Source: Apium graveolens (lineage: Eukaryota > Streptophyta > Magnoliopsida > Apiales > Apiaceae). Taken from it: a stretch of DNA of 64,000 nt. This document shows positions 46,704 through 57,664 of the stretch, piece by piece. Positions within the stretch are counted from its first letter, which is position 1. Every line of letters starts with the position of its first letter. A model generated the notes under the pieces. That model was not told where the DNA came from, did no database searches, and was given only the letters and a program-made list of their open reading frames with translations. Where the stretch lies: the NCBI RefSeq assembly GCF_009905375.1, contig NC_133652.1, positions 122,099,797 to 122,163,796 of the forward strand, read 5' to 3'. The position numbers and the translations under genes were made by a program.

Positions 46704-47283
46704 TGTTACGGATAAAAACTTAAGGTATTAATTGTTGTATTTATTACCAGGGTTCATGAGATTCGAGGCTCGATTTGACTGCTCTTGTGTTTCACGACTC
46801 GATCTGCCTTAACAAGATGCTTACGTACCTTGCTATATGCCAAGGATCAATTCAAAAATGTAGTTCTGATTTGTGGGTTGAGGCCCCTTATATAGATGTT
46901 GTGAGTCCTTGTTTTGGACTAGGGTTATGAGACTTGGAGGACAAGTCTCATAATTAAGATAGACTTTGGAGTCCTATAATAAAGGAATCAAAATCATTGT
47001 TGGTTTGGGTACCCTCTGGGCTATCTTTCATAGAGTCATATTACTAATTGGACTCATTTAATGAGTTGTTTATCCTCCCTATTTATTAATTATGAAATTA
47101 ATAAATATTCAGGGTCATTGGACCTTATTTGTTCCATCAGGCCTGATCAATGTGTTAACCTTCTTGGGCCTGATCAATGTGTTAACCTTCTTGGTCTGAA
47201 TGTCATACATATAGCCTTCTTTAATGGGCCTTGTAATTAATGCAACATTGATGACGTAATTAAGGTTTATTTTCCCCCTATCA
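46704..47283 (-). repeat. 5' LTR of Tat C
   Basis: 580 bp, sense TGATAGGGGG...CGTAACA. TATATAAGG on the minus strand (about 46886-46894) is a good TATA box. Includes a perfect 27-bp tandem duplication (47141-47194) absent from the LTR of J. Confidence 0.88.
47141..47194. repeat. 27-bp perfect tandem duplication
   Basis: GCCTGATCAATGTGTTAACC plus seven bases, repeated head to tail at 47141-47167 and 47168-47194 in the U3 of Tat C. Confidence 0.92.
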
Positions 47284-47706
47284 GGTTTAAATAACGTTAT
47301 AATTATAATTTTTCTTCAAATTCTTGAAAAAAAATCATGAATATCAATAATAAGTCTTTACAATATATAATTTATTTTTATGTTACAACCATGATTGATA
47401 CTTGGTTTTGAAAAAAATAGATATGAATTGTTTGTTAGTGATAATGTAAATACCATATATAAATTATTACAATTTATTTAGTACATAAATTTAATTTTTT
47501 GAATAATTATAAATGCATATTATTTAAGTAATCAATTGTCTCACTAGATGTTAGTAATGATTATACATGTACATAAATCAGATATTTAGCATATAAATAA
47601 TTGAAACCATCGTAATTTCTAAGAAATGTGACATATGATAATTTACATGCTGAAACACACACACATATAACTTAATCTTACTTTTTTAACAGTAGACTAA
47701 ATAAAA
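47284..47706. other. AT-rich intergenic DNA
   Basis: No ORF, element end or RNA gene recognised. Probably the target DNA into which Tat C inserted. Confidence 0.5.
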
Positions 47707-47720
47707 AACTGACATTTTTT

Positions 47721-47942
47721 TATCGTAGGTAACCCGCAGCAGCTACCCTTCGGGTGCGATTTGGGTAAACCCTACGGGTTCACACAATAGCCTGCAAACC
47801 ACGTGAACCAAGGTAAACCGTATTTAAGCGACAGGCTCTAGCTCAAGAGGCATAATCATAAATTCTCCTCCCGCGGGATTCGAACATGTGACCAAGAGGA
47901 CAGTTATCCCCTCTTTAACCAAATGAGCCAACCCTTGCGGGC
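47721..47942 (-). mobile_element. Au-like tRNA-derived SINE
   Basis: On the minus strand: TTGGCTCATTTGGTTAAAGA (pol III box A, about 47913-47932), GTTCGAATCCC (box B, about 47875-47885), then a body with TTGCAGGCTATT, AACCCGTAGGGTTTACCC and GCACCCGAAGGGTAGCTGC, ending in GATAAAAAAA. These blocks match my memory of the Au SINE family of flowering plants. Flanks AACTGACATTTTTT (47707-47720) and AACTAACATTTTTT (47943-47956) form a 14-bp target duplication with one mismatch. Not a functional tRNA gene. Confidence 0.85.
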
Positions 47943-47956
47943 AACTAACATTTTTT

Positions 47957-48213
47957 CATACATACATACATTTAATTTCAAAAACTAATATTTTCATTAA
48001 AATCAACTTTTATAGTAATAGTAGTGTAAATTTTACATTATTATATATTATGATTGCAAGTCATTCTAACTTCAGTTTTACATTTTTTATTTTTTTAAAT
48101 TGAGTAATTTAATTGTAAGTTAGTAGTGAACTCGGGAATAACATATATCAGTACATAAATATAGTTTATTTAAATAAAATTTAAAATTTTAGTCAACTCT
48201 GTATTTAACATAT
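47957..48213. other. AT-rich intergenic DNA
   Basis: No feature recognised between the SINE and the Athila F LTR. Confidence 0.5.
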
Positions 48214-49284
48214 TGTTAGGGCGAAAACACGTGCTAAAATTCACACAAGTATAAGCGTTCGCAAGTAATATAAAATTCTTTCTAGTTCGTACCCACAGAG
48301 ACTGGTTTAGGTTAACTTTAATCTATGCACTTATGCAACAATTATATGGCTATCGTTCAATACTAAGACAAATAACAAATTGGTTTTTGATTAAACTAAG
48401 AGATTATACTGAATAGCATTAACTAAGAGAATTGAGGTTGAATTACTTATACGAGACAAATATGGGGTTCTAACTTCATTAAATACTTCATTCAAAGTCA
48501 TTGTTCTTAACCTTAGCATGCAATGGTGATGACAACTAATCAGATAACACGAAACTAGTAAACGCCAACTTTCGTTGTACGAATACCCTACTACCAGACA
48601 TCCACAAAAGAGATAGAAGCTGAATAGACACCAATTATGTTGAGACCCTATATATCTATAGAATTTGAAAACATAAAGGTTTAAGGAACTAGTTATCTAT
48701 CGTGATTACATAGGGCAAGTAAGATGGTTAAAATTACCTACGAATTATGCATAACAATTATACATGAACCTATGCTAGCATGGCAAGTTCTAAACCTCAA
48801 TATTTACTGTCACTTCAATAGAGATTAACACGCCATCTTATATGTTAGCTAAGCACATAATACAAATAAGCACAACCAATACTAGGATATCAATCAATCA
48901 CCACACACCAAGATATTGAACAAATTAACTATGGAAATCCATAAGTAAATCCATTAGAACCCCACGATAACGATTAGTTCATAACCGAACTCATCGTCAC
49001 CACGGGTTCCAATGAAAGCATGATAATAAACAATATAAGAGTACTAGGGTTCAAAGACAAATTAAACAAAAGCATCCAAGTATCAACTATATTAAAGAAA
49101 ATAAAAGTCTTCTTCTCCGTAGCCTTCTCATGCTCTCTAGGTTTTCTTATTGCTCTCCCCTCGCTCCATGACATTAAAAACGTCTTTTTATTGATATATA
49201 TAGGATCCAGGATGACCAGGACTCTCAACATCTTCAATTTCTACTAAAATCAGGATTCTGGGGCAAAAACTGGGGTGGGGTGGC
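48214..49284 (-). repeat. Athila F 3' LTR, part 1
   Basis: Starts TGTTAGGGCGAAAACACGTG and parallels the LTR of D (GTTCGCAAGTA, CCCACAGAGACTG, CACTTATGCAACAA). With 53383-53744 its length is about 1433 bp, close to the 1447 bp of D. A TATATAT tract near 49194-49202 is the likely TATA region. Confidence 0.82.
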
Positions 49285-50209
49285 TATGACGACTGAGAAT
49301 TTTTTTCCGATATAATTAAGTCAATAAAAGTATGCTTTATGTGAAGTGATTATAATTATGTGATTAAGTGTTGATTAATTGTCTTTACTGTATATTAGAA
49401 TCTAGGAGCGTAAATAGAAACGTTCCAATTTAAAGTGTCACCTTAGGAGTTAAGCTGCGTTGTCGGGCTGTCAGATAGAACGGAACCCGTCCTAGAAAGG
49501 GGTTAAGATAGTTAAAATATGAACTATGTGTTATTATGTGAAATGAAATGTTTAAGTAAAGTATTGCATCCTAGTGACGTGTCGGTCGATAATGAGAAGC
49601 GTAATTGAAACGCTGAGCGTCGGGCTGTGAGGCTGAACGTGACCCGGTACGCGTAGAAAAGTATAATGATTAAAGAAGGACAAATTTTATGATTAGACAT
49701 GAGTTGAGATGTGTTCGTATGTGTGCTTGTCTGTATGCATGATTACGTGACCTGTTGATATTTTTATGGATTTAAGGGAATTAATTGATTTAAATAAGGT
49801 TTATTTAACCTTCGCGTATTTTTATAAACTTATCTGAGTAAGATAAAGGAATGGGATTTGTTCTGTTATCTTCATAATAGTTCTAGAGACTTTTTAAAAA
49901 TGATGGACGGATTTATTTGCTGATCGTTACATTTTAAATTGATTTTTATGTGATAAGATGCTATTATTAGCGCGAACTAGCGAAAATCATATAAAATCAA
50001 CCGTTCGCTCAAAAGTTTATTATGAGTAATGGTTGGAAAGCTAATTTCGAGATCTATGTCTTAAAATTGTCATTCGCAATAATTTTCGACTTTCCGAGAG
50101 GGATATATTCCATATTCGATTTCTATCTTATTTAAGTAAAAAGAAAGGATTAATCAAACATAAAAAGGGGATTAGTTAATTACTAAAATACCCCTGCCCT
50201 CTAAACATA

Positions 50210-50341
50210 TATATAAACTCATTTCCTCCTCCTTCTCTTCTTTTCCACCTGGCCACTCCCTCTCATCTCTCTCTTTCTCTCCCGTTCACTCTCATCTCTC
50301 TCCGTTTCACACTCTACTCTCTCTCTTTCTTTTCTCTCGGT
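50210..50341 (+). promoter_or_regulatory. Candidate LTR promoter and CT-rich leader in G
   Basis: TATATAAACTC followed by about 120 bases almost purely pyrimidine (CTCATCTCTCTCTTTCTCTC). The counterpart in element I, GAGTTTATA at 61568-61576 on the plus strand, is followed on the minus strand by a similar but diverged pyrimidine tract. Confidence 0.6.
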
Positions 50342-53034
50342 ATACTCTCCTAATTCACTTGATCTTTTAAGAAATATTCCTAGAATTTCATCCTCTACAT
50401 ATACATATATGATTGAGTATGTGCATGTCTGTGTTCATACTTTAATGCGTGTATATGTATGTATATATGTTCCAATATGTGCTTAAGGAGGTGATTTTAT
50501 GATTGAAAAATGATTTTTAAAGCTAAATGGGTCTTGCATGTGCCTTGTGTGTGCATAATCGGAGGTTTCAAGGTTGGAAACCCCGAATTGGGGCACCACC
50601 GAGAAACCACCGCCACCGGTGATGAACTCCGGTGAACCGGTGGTGAGTTGTGATGCTAAAACTGAACTCCAATTTCACAAAACTTGATTTTTGGTGTTTG
50701 CATGCTTGGTTTGTTTGAAATTCGAAAAGGGTTTGATTTTTTAAGAGTTAAGTTGATAATTACTTGATAGGAATGAGTTGTTGAAGTTTAAGTATGATTT
50801 GATTTGAATGACTAGATGTATTTAAAGCTAAATTAGACTATGCATGTGTTTATTTGATGTAAAAGCCGAATAGGGCTTTGGTTTATCAAGAATGAATTGA
50901 TTATAGTTGATAAAAATGATTGTTTGATGGTTGTTTGAAAGTGATAAGTTGAATGGAATGTTTAATGGAATTAGGAATAAGAAATTCGAATATAAATATG
51001 AGATTATAAGTTGCCTTGGTTCGAATTTTATTGATAAAGAAAGAAGAAGTAAATTGGTGTGTTGTTCTTGGTTGAATTCATTAGAATTTTGGATTAAACC
51101 ATGGAAAGACGCTTGCATGCTATGTATGAGATCAAAAATTAAAATGCATGTCATTGTTCTTGAAAATTCGAATGATATAGTTATTTTTATGAGAATATTA
51201 AGTTGGATTAAGTGAATATTTGATTGGATATATGTTATATGGATTTGGTATGAAAATTTGCTTGAATTTGGGAGATGTTTATAGAAAAGCCGAATGGTTC
51301 ATAGCATTTAAAAGGTCAAATTCTAATTTAAGTGCTTGAATTGATCATGGAGATTAGTTAGGGATTGTATGTGAGATTTTTGCCTAATTTGCTATGTTTG
51401 GTTCGTATTAAAGTATAAAAGAAAGGGAATGATTGATTTGTGTTAACTATAGTTGTCATGTTGGTTTAAAGATAACTTTAGGGTCGTTATTATAAGTTTT
51501 GTCGTTTGTTTATTCGTATAAGAATTTCAAGCATAAAGAGCTATGTGTACTAATATAAAGTATGATTTGATTTTGAGTCGAGATAAGGATGTTTATAAGT
51601 CGATTGTCGAGTATACAAAGGTGTGAAGGTTAAGAATAAAGTATATGATGTGTGATGTGCTATGTGCTTATGTGTATAAGCTATACTTGTATATTTGAGT
51701 CAAGAGTATAATCGAGCCATCGTATTGAGTGATCGTTCCGGGAACGAGAGTTGAGAAACTGATTAAGGTTATGGTTTTTATTGTAGATTCGGAGCGTGAG
51801 GGCATTCAGGCTAGGAAAGGAAAGGGTATACTAGGTGGCAGTAGTTTAACCTTCAGGAAAGCGAATTCAGGTAAGTAACTCTCATTACTTGTGAGAATGG
51901 TTATAGAGAGGTTATTGTTTATACCATGTAGAGTATGGAACTGTTTAAATAATGAACCTCTGTTAATGACTTGAGATACCCTGTCTTTGATCTTGATAAA
52001 CTGTTATTGATAAGCTTACTGATTCAACCCTTTGGTAACCTGTCTTTTCTGTTCAAGTTATTTGTTAAGCCATGAACTGTTATAAATCCTATAATTACCT
52101 TTACGAACCCTTTGTAATGATACCTTATTTCTTGATAACCCTATTGATCCTTGAAACAGATATTGATCCTTCTAATCTAAGTACCTTGTTATCCCTGATT
52201 CAGAATCCTTAGAATTGTTCCTTGCTTGTCTTTGAATCACTTCCTTAGCTTTTTTTTCTTGAAATTTGACTTAAGAATGAGTTTCGACTCTAAAGAGTCT
52301 GAATGATTTCATATTCTTGGTAATGATACAATGAATTTAGAAAAACCTACTTTTTCCAACTCAAGGTTTTCCAAACGAATTCTTGATGGATTGGATTGGG
52401 ACGTAAGAGGCTAGTGGGACTAGTCCAGTCATGGTAAGAGGCTAGCGGGGCTAGTCCAATTAAAGGCTGAAATTATGCCGATTGGTACCTTAAAGACCGG
52501 ATGGAGGTCGGTACGGGCTGATCACCCGTATTATAATAAAATGAAAAGATAAAGTGATCCAATCAAGGGTTCTATATTGATTATTTAAAATGGAACTGAA
52601 ACATCCTGTTCAGTAATTGGTTCTTGAAAATGAAAATGGTTTATATTGCTTTGAAAAGAGTTGATTGTGATATTGTGAAGCTTAAAGCTCGTGAACCTTG
52701 ATTTTTATCTGTTGATCATATAATTGGTTTCATATAGTGAAATATTGTTGCTTTCCTTTCTGAAAGATCCGTTCTGATCCTTTAATGATTTGTGATGAAT
52801 GTCGGCTTTCACCCTGCTTCGAGCCTTGTTCCTTGAAAGCCCCACATTTTTCCTTCATAACCCTTCCTTAACCCAAAAGATGGAAATCTGCCACCTAGAA
52901 CTATTAAAGTAGAATGCCCTGAGTTTGGTAAAGTAAATTGTGGATTTCATATCATAGAACTGCTTTATAGTTACTTGCTGAGTTTTATACTCATATGTTT
53001 TGTTTTAATCTAACCATGGCAATTAAGCAAGAAG

Positions 53035-53115
53035 ATGGCCATGCTTATGCGTACTGCTCGTAAGAGCGTACCTGGTGGTCCTTATCGTGTTGAGGGCTTC
53101 CGGTTGCCAGAGCAG
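53035..53115 (+). other. Exon-1-like short ORF in solo LTR G
   Basis: ATG followed by 26 codons (MAMLMRTARKSVPGGPYRVE...) ending at CAG before GTAGTG. Same length, 81 bases, and same reading frame as the candidate first exon of element I at 58672-58752. Without an internal region downstream this copy has no partner exon. Confidence 0.5.
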
Positions 53116-53382
53116 GTAGTGGTATTTCTGAGTGAGCAAGCACTTAGAAGGAAAATTGTAAAGATACAATGGGTTATCTGTCGGTTCCAAGCCGGGATCG
53201 ACTATGTATATTTAAAATTATTTTGGGGTTGTAAGTTATATTTTATGATTAGTAGTTGTAATCTTGTCTCATACTTTATCCTGTTTGATCCTGTTGGTAG
53301 CTAATCGGGGTTTATGCTATTTATTATTAGATTAAAGGTGTGTGAGTCCTCATTTCCTAACCCCGAGAGTGAGGGCGTCACA

Positions 53383-53744
53383 TTGGCCGCGCTGAATTTG
53401 GCGGAAACGCGGCACGGGCGCGCTGGTTTCAGGGTGGCCGCGCTTGCTTTCTGGATTTTTTTGCTGATTCTTCTTTTGGCCATATCTTGAGTTCTACTCG
53501 TCAGAATCAGGCGATTCAACTGCCCACGTGAAGCTAACGAGATTCTAAACATTTTGAGAATGGCCTAGGCTTCCAATTCTGATATATTTTCAGAATATTT
53601 CATTGAAAATCTTCTTTCTTTGTCCAACTACTGCCTGCAATATAATAACGCAAAAACACATCCAAAATATCAACAACTTGAGTACAAAACACCAACTTAA
53701 GTCTGTAATGAAGTGTTCCAAGTAGATATAAAATCCATTTATCA
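53383..53744 (-). repeat. Athila F 3' LTR, part 2
   Basis: Resumes the LTR after solo LTR G, starting in the GC-rich cluster (GGCCGCGC, GGGCGCGCTGG, 53385-53453) and ending ATCA at 53744 beside the polypurine tract. Confidence 0.8.
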
Positions 53745-53760
53745 TACCCCCAAACTTGAA
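53745..53760 (-). promoter_or_regulatory. Polypurine tract of Athila F
   Basis: Minus strand TTCAAGTTTGGGGGTA at the LTR border, as in D. Confidence 0.82.
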
Positions 53761-55020
53761 TCGATGCTTTTCCTCAAGCATAAACAGACTCAAAACTATA
53801 AAACAAACCTAAAGCATGTATGCAACTACATGAATGCAACTAAATGACAATGCAATCGATCCCCTCAGAATAACCATAACCACATGAATAAGCCGATGCC
53901 TGAAAGAATGCAATGACTCAAAACAGAGTTCGAAGAAATCCCACAAACCAACTCATAAACCAGAAACGTGCGATGTGTGCGAATACTCAACAGAAATACT
54001 CTCGATACTAGATCAATAATCATAAATTACCCATCGTAAAAAAAATCACAAGTTTTTAACTAGAATAGACGTTAAACGCATAATGACTCACATCACCTCC
54101 TTTCCACTAGAGTTATACAAGGATTCATGCTATTATTGAACTCATAACAAAGATGCTTACTTGACCGTGTAATGAATGAGGTCCCAAAAGACTTATGCAA
54201 TAATACCCATGTAGCGAGCGTTAGGTTAGCAGATCCCAGACTATAAAAGCCTTAGATCAATAGACACAAAGTCCCTTAGAATTTAATAACTCGAGTATTA
54301 AAGAGCTCACTCTTGATCAATTATGCATAAACACATACTTTTTTTCTTTTCTTTTTTTTTTCTTTTTTTCTCTTTTTTCTTTTTTTTCAATAATTTCTGA
54401 ATAAGTGTGTTTCGCTCCATCTCATTCAGCCCTAGACTACTCATAAAATATGAGCCGGCTACTAGCCATTTGACGCCTAGCCTTATTCACAACTAGCAAT
54501 GAAATCCAAGTTTTTCTCCAGATAAAAAAATCAGTTTTTACGTCATTACGAGAATATCAAAAATTCTAAATATAACCAAGTGATTAAATCTCAACAACAA
54601 ACAAGTATGATCATGATCTAGATCAAAAGCAAACCTATAAGACTTTGTGAAAATATTTGTTTCTGGCATGCAAATTAATTCATTAGGACTTGAATATCCC
54701 TCTATTCATCATCACTACACTCACATCCACATCAACCAATCAATCAGAAATAGCTCAACCTAAGGGATCATGTTATATGCATGTAAATGCAACTACATGG
54801 ACTCACATAATAACACAAACAAAAATGCTTATAAAAAAATGCCAACAAATATGTCCTAAATGAATAATCATGCAAAAACATGAATGAACTACAACTAAAT
54901 AGCAATATGAATCTATATGAATCTCTATGGACAAATACAGACTAATCCTTACATTATCACCCCCAAACTTAAAATTTTCAATGTCCTCATTGAAGGCAAT
55001 AATAAGGATTTCAGGCATAC
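53761..55020 (-). other. Athila F 3' non-coding region with second PPT-like site
   Basis: About 1.25 kb without ORFs, closely related to 30485-31667 of D, including a long poly-T tract (54341-54389). CACCCCCAAACTTAAAATTT at 54959-54978 is a second polypurine-like site. Confidence 0.7.
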
Positions 55021-56661
55021 CTAGTTGTCAGGAGGATCACCCTCCTCGGGTGGAGGATAGGTGGCCAATCAAGAGCATGTGTCAAATCTTAAGCACAACA
55101 TCGGTGGATGTCATGCATGGCCTCAATACGCCGAATCAGCCTTCTATACTGCTCATCACCAACACCAGTCCTATCAACTGCCTTCTGTACACGAGAAAAA
55201 CCCTCTGTAGGTACGGAGGATCCGTCTGACCACTCTCTATATCATCAAAAATATATCCCAACCCCTTATCATGGGGTGTACCTAAGAATGCATAGCTCAA
55301 GTGATGTGGAAGTGGGTTGAGCTCAAGTGTGGGAGCTTCTTCAATAGACGGTTGAAAACACTTCTGAGAAAGTTCCAGCTCTATTAATCCAAGAGAATTG
55401 AATGACATCTCCAACTTCCTCTTCCACGAAGGTGCATTCAAAACCTGTAGTTTCTCTGCTCCTTCTTCATCTTCAATAATTGATTCCCCTATTAAGGCTC
55501 TCTCTAAGGTATCTGACTTTGGCAATTGCTCAAGTTCTGAATTCACAACAGAGTCGACCCACTATACTTTAAAGCACTGCTCTTTATCCATGGGCAACTT
55601 TTTTGCTTTGAACACATTAAAATTGACCTTTTGATCATGAACCTTCATCGTAAGTTCTCATTTTTGCACATCGACCATAGTTCGGCCTGTAGCCAAGAAT
55701 GGTCTTTCCAAGATAATGGGAATCTTCTTATCTTCCTCAAAGTCCAGAATTACAAAATCAGCAGGGAAGATGTGTTTGTCCACCTTGACCAAGACATCCT
55801 CTATTATTCCTCGCAGATAAGCGATGGAACGATCAACTAGTTGCAATGACATGTATGTCAATTTTGGATCAGGTAGACCAAACTTCTTGAATATAGACAA
55901 GGGCATCCAATTGATGCTAGCTCCCAAATCACACAAGCATTTGTCGAATGACAAGTTTCCAATAGAGCAAGGAATAGTGAAACTTCCAGGATCCTTAAGC
56001 TTCAGAGGCAATTTCTGCTGCAGAACTGCACTACATTCTTCTGTAAAAGCAACAGTCTCTAAGTCATCGATCTTCACTTTCCGAGAGAGAATACCTTTCA
56101 TAAACTTCGCATAGCTAGGCATCTGTTCAAGAGCTTCAGCGAAAGGTATATTGATATGAAGTTTCTTGAACACCTCCAAAAACTTAGCAAATTGCTTATC
56201 CAACTTCTGCTTCTGCAGCCTTTTAGGATAAGGAGGTGGAGGATAGACCTGTTTCTCCCCTGTATTACCCTCAGGAGGAGTGTGTTCCACAGTTTTCTTC
56301 CTTGATTCCACCTCGGCATCCTTCTACACCACTTTTTCAGCCACAACTGCATTTTTTGAAACTTGAGATTTTTCAGGCTTTTCGTCTTGCTGAATTTGGG
56401 GGCTTGCGACCTTTCCAGACCTCAAGGTGATGGCGTTCACCTGTTCTTCAACTTCCCTCTTTCCTGAATTGGCTTATGTATCACTAGAAAGAGTTCCTGA
56501 TGGTTGATTCAATAAGGCATTAGCAATTTGCCCTATTTGGTCCTCCAGAGTCTTGATAGAAATAGTTTGGCTTTGGCATATAAGAGCCTGGTTTTTGCAC
56601 ATAAGCCGCAATTCCTCCAATTCAGATTTTTCATTCGAAGATAGACCTATACCTCCATGAG
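55021..56661 (-). pseudogene. Athila F gag-3'/protease fused to ORF3 remnant
   Basis: From 56661 downward: QIGQIANALLNQPSGTLSSD (gag tail), FAEALEQMPSYAKFMKGILS, protease [20 protein letters not shown] (about 55900-55970) and a RPFLATGR block, then LNPLPHHLSYAFLG directly followed by a GLGYIFDD block that belongs to ORF3 (in D: GLGYMFDHL), and QYRRLIRRIEAMHDIH in a shifted frame. Relative to D about 4.26 kb (RT, RNase H, integrase and ORF3 start) is missing. The frame is otherwise mostly open, with stops near 56474, 55656 and 55560. Confidence 0.85.
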
Positions 56662-57449
56662 TTTGTTGCTGTTTTGAGAAAACAATTTGATTACTTGCCC
56701 AATGTTCGGGAAGTAAGTCCATCTAATTGAGTCGGCATAAGCGACAGGCCGGGGTACGGTCTATGAAGGTGTAAGAGGCTGGGTGACAGTCCATCCACGC
56801 GTGAGTGGCCGGGTAACGGTCTAGCGCAAGGTCCTAATGCGGCCTGGGTGATGACCGGCGAGGAATTCATCCATCTACAGTAGAAAAGGTTACTTATTGG
56901 TATCTTTGCCTGATCAGCAAGATATCGGGTTTATGCCAAAATTCTTTTCTTTCCAAAATTCATTAGATATTGCAACTCTGTTCATACTTTACATGACAGA
57001 GGTTTTCAGGAAATGTATGATATATATATATGGATATATATATCGGGACTTAATGAAGTATCTCGTAACTTCATTTCATTCAATAATATTTCAAAGATTG
57101 AATCTATTCAAGTCTTATCTTGTATTCTCATCTATGTGATGAACTTTTAAAACTAATTATAACTTGAACGGTGGTAGTTCAAGTATTATTCGGAAAAGAT
57201 AAAAGTATATTGGAGTATCTTGTAACTTCATCTTTTCAACTTATATCTGGTTAATGATTAACTTATGCATGACAAAGATTTTCACAAAAATGTTGAGACA
57301 AGGTTAGATATATGAGATCACCTTGCAACAATATTTTTATACAGTTATAAACTGGAACTATGTGTGTAGTATGCATGGCAGAGTATTTCAAAGATTTTGA
57401 AAAGTATATATATGTATATACTGAATATTTTGCGACTTGGTCGCGTCTG
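56662..57449 (+). repeat. LTR fragment H (family of solo LTR E, inverted)
   Basis: Reverse-complement match to about 42490-43270 of solo LTR E: GTTGCTGTTTTGAGAAAACA at the left, ATTACTTGCCCAA, TATCTTTGCCTGATCAGCAA, and GCGACTTGGTCGC at the right. No LTR ends, so it is a truncated piece caught between F and I. Confidence 0.8.
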
Positions 57450-57664
57450 AAATAAGGTACAATAATATAGCAGGGTTAAACAGATGAAAAACAGGAAAAT
57501 ATCCCCCTATCTACCCCTAACTTCTAACAACTACTACTACCACAAAGTTCTGAAGTACAACATAACAAATGAAAAAGGGATCCCGACATCTGACCAAGTA
57601 TCCCAAAGCCTACTGGCGCTGAAAAAAAACAACTACGGGATCAACCAATAGTCCCGCCTAACAG

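Larger units (their letters stand above)
27820..47283 (-). mobile_element. Tat-lineage gypsy element C, split by three insertions
   Basis: The minus strand, from 47283 downward, gives LTR, primer site, gag, protease and RT, in three pieces: 45852-47283, 40424-41933 and 27820-29020. The gaps are filled by solo LTR E, Athila element D and, at the RT end, copia B. Reading frames rejoin across the inserts: gag resumes exactly at GTGGG and the protease-RT linker resumes at 40429/29015. RT motifs indicate the Tat (Retand/Ogre-like) clade. RNase H, integrase and the 3' LTR are not in the window. Confidence 0.85.
49285..53382 (+). mobile_element. Solo LTR G (4.1 kb, family of element I)
   Basis: Homologous, in opposite orientation, to the LTR at 58403-62404. 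It ends GAGGGCGTCACA and is flanked by GTGGC (49280-49284) and TTGGC (53383-53387), four of five matching. No primer site or internal domain, so a solo LTR. It holds TATATAAA (50210-50217), a long CT-rich leader and the short conserved ORF at 53035-53115. Confidence 0.82.
48214..56661 (-). mobile_element. Athila element F, internally deleted and 5'-truncated
   Basis: A 3' LTR (48214-49284 plus 53383-53744, split by solo LTR G), polypurine tract, conserved 3' non-coding region, a scrap of ORF3 fused directly to the protease/gag region, and then loss of gag 5' end, primer site and 5' LTR at the junction with fragment H. RT, RNase H and integrase are absent. Confidence 0.82.

Noticed and set aside
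47875..47932. tRNA gene suggested by box A and box B
   Set aside because: The boxes are the head of a SINE with a non-tRNA body, A-rich tail and target duplication; no complete cloverleaf is visible.
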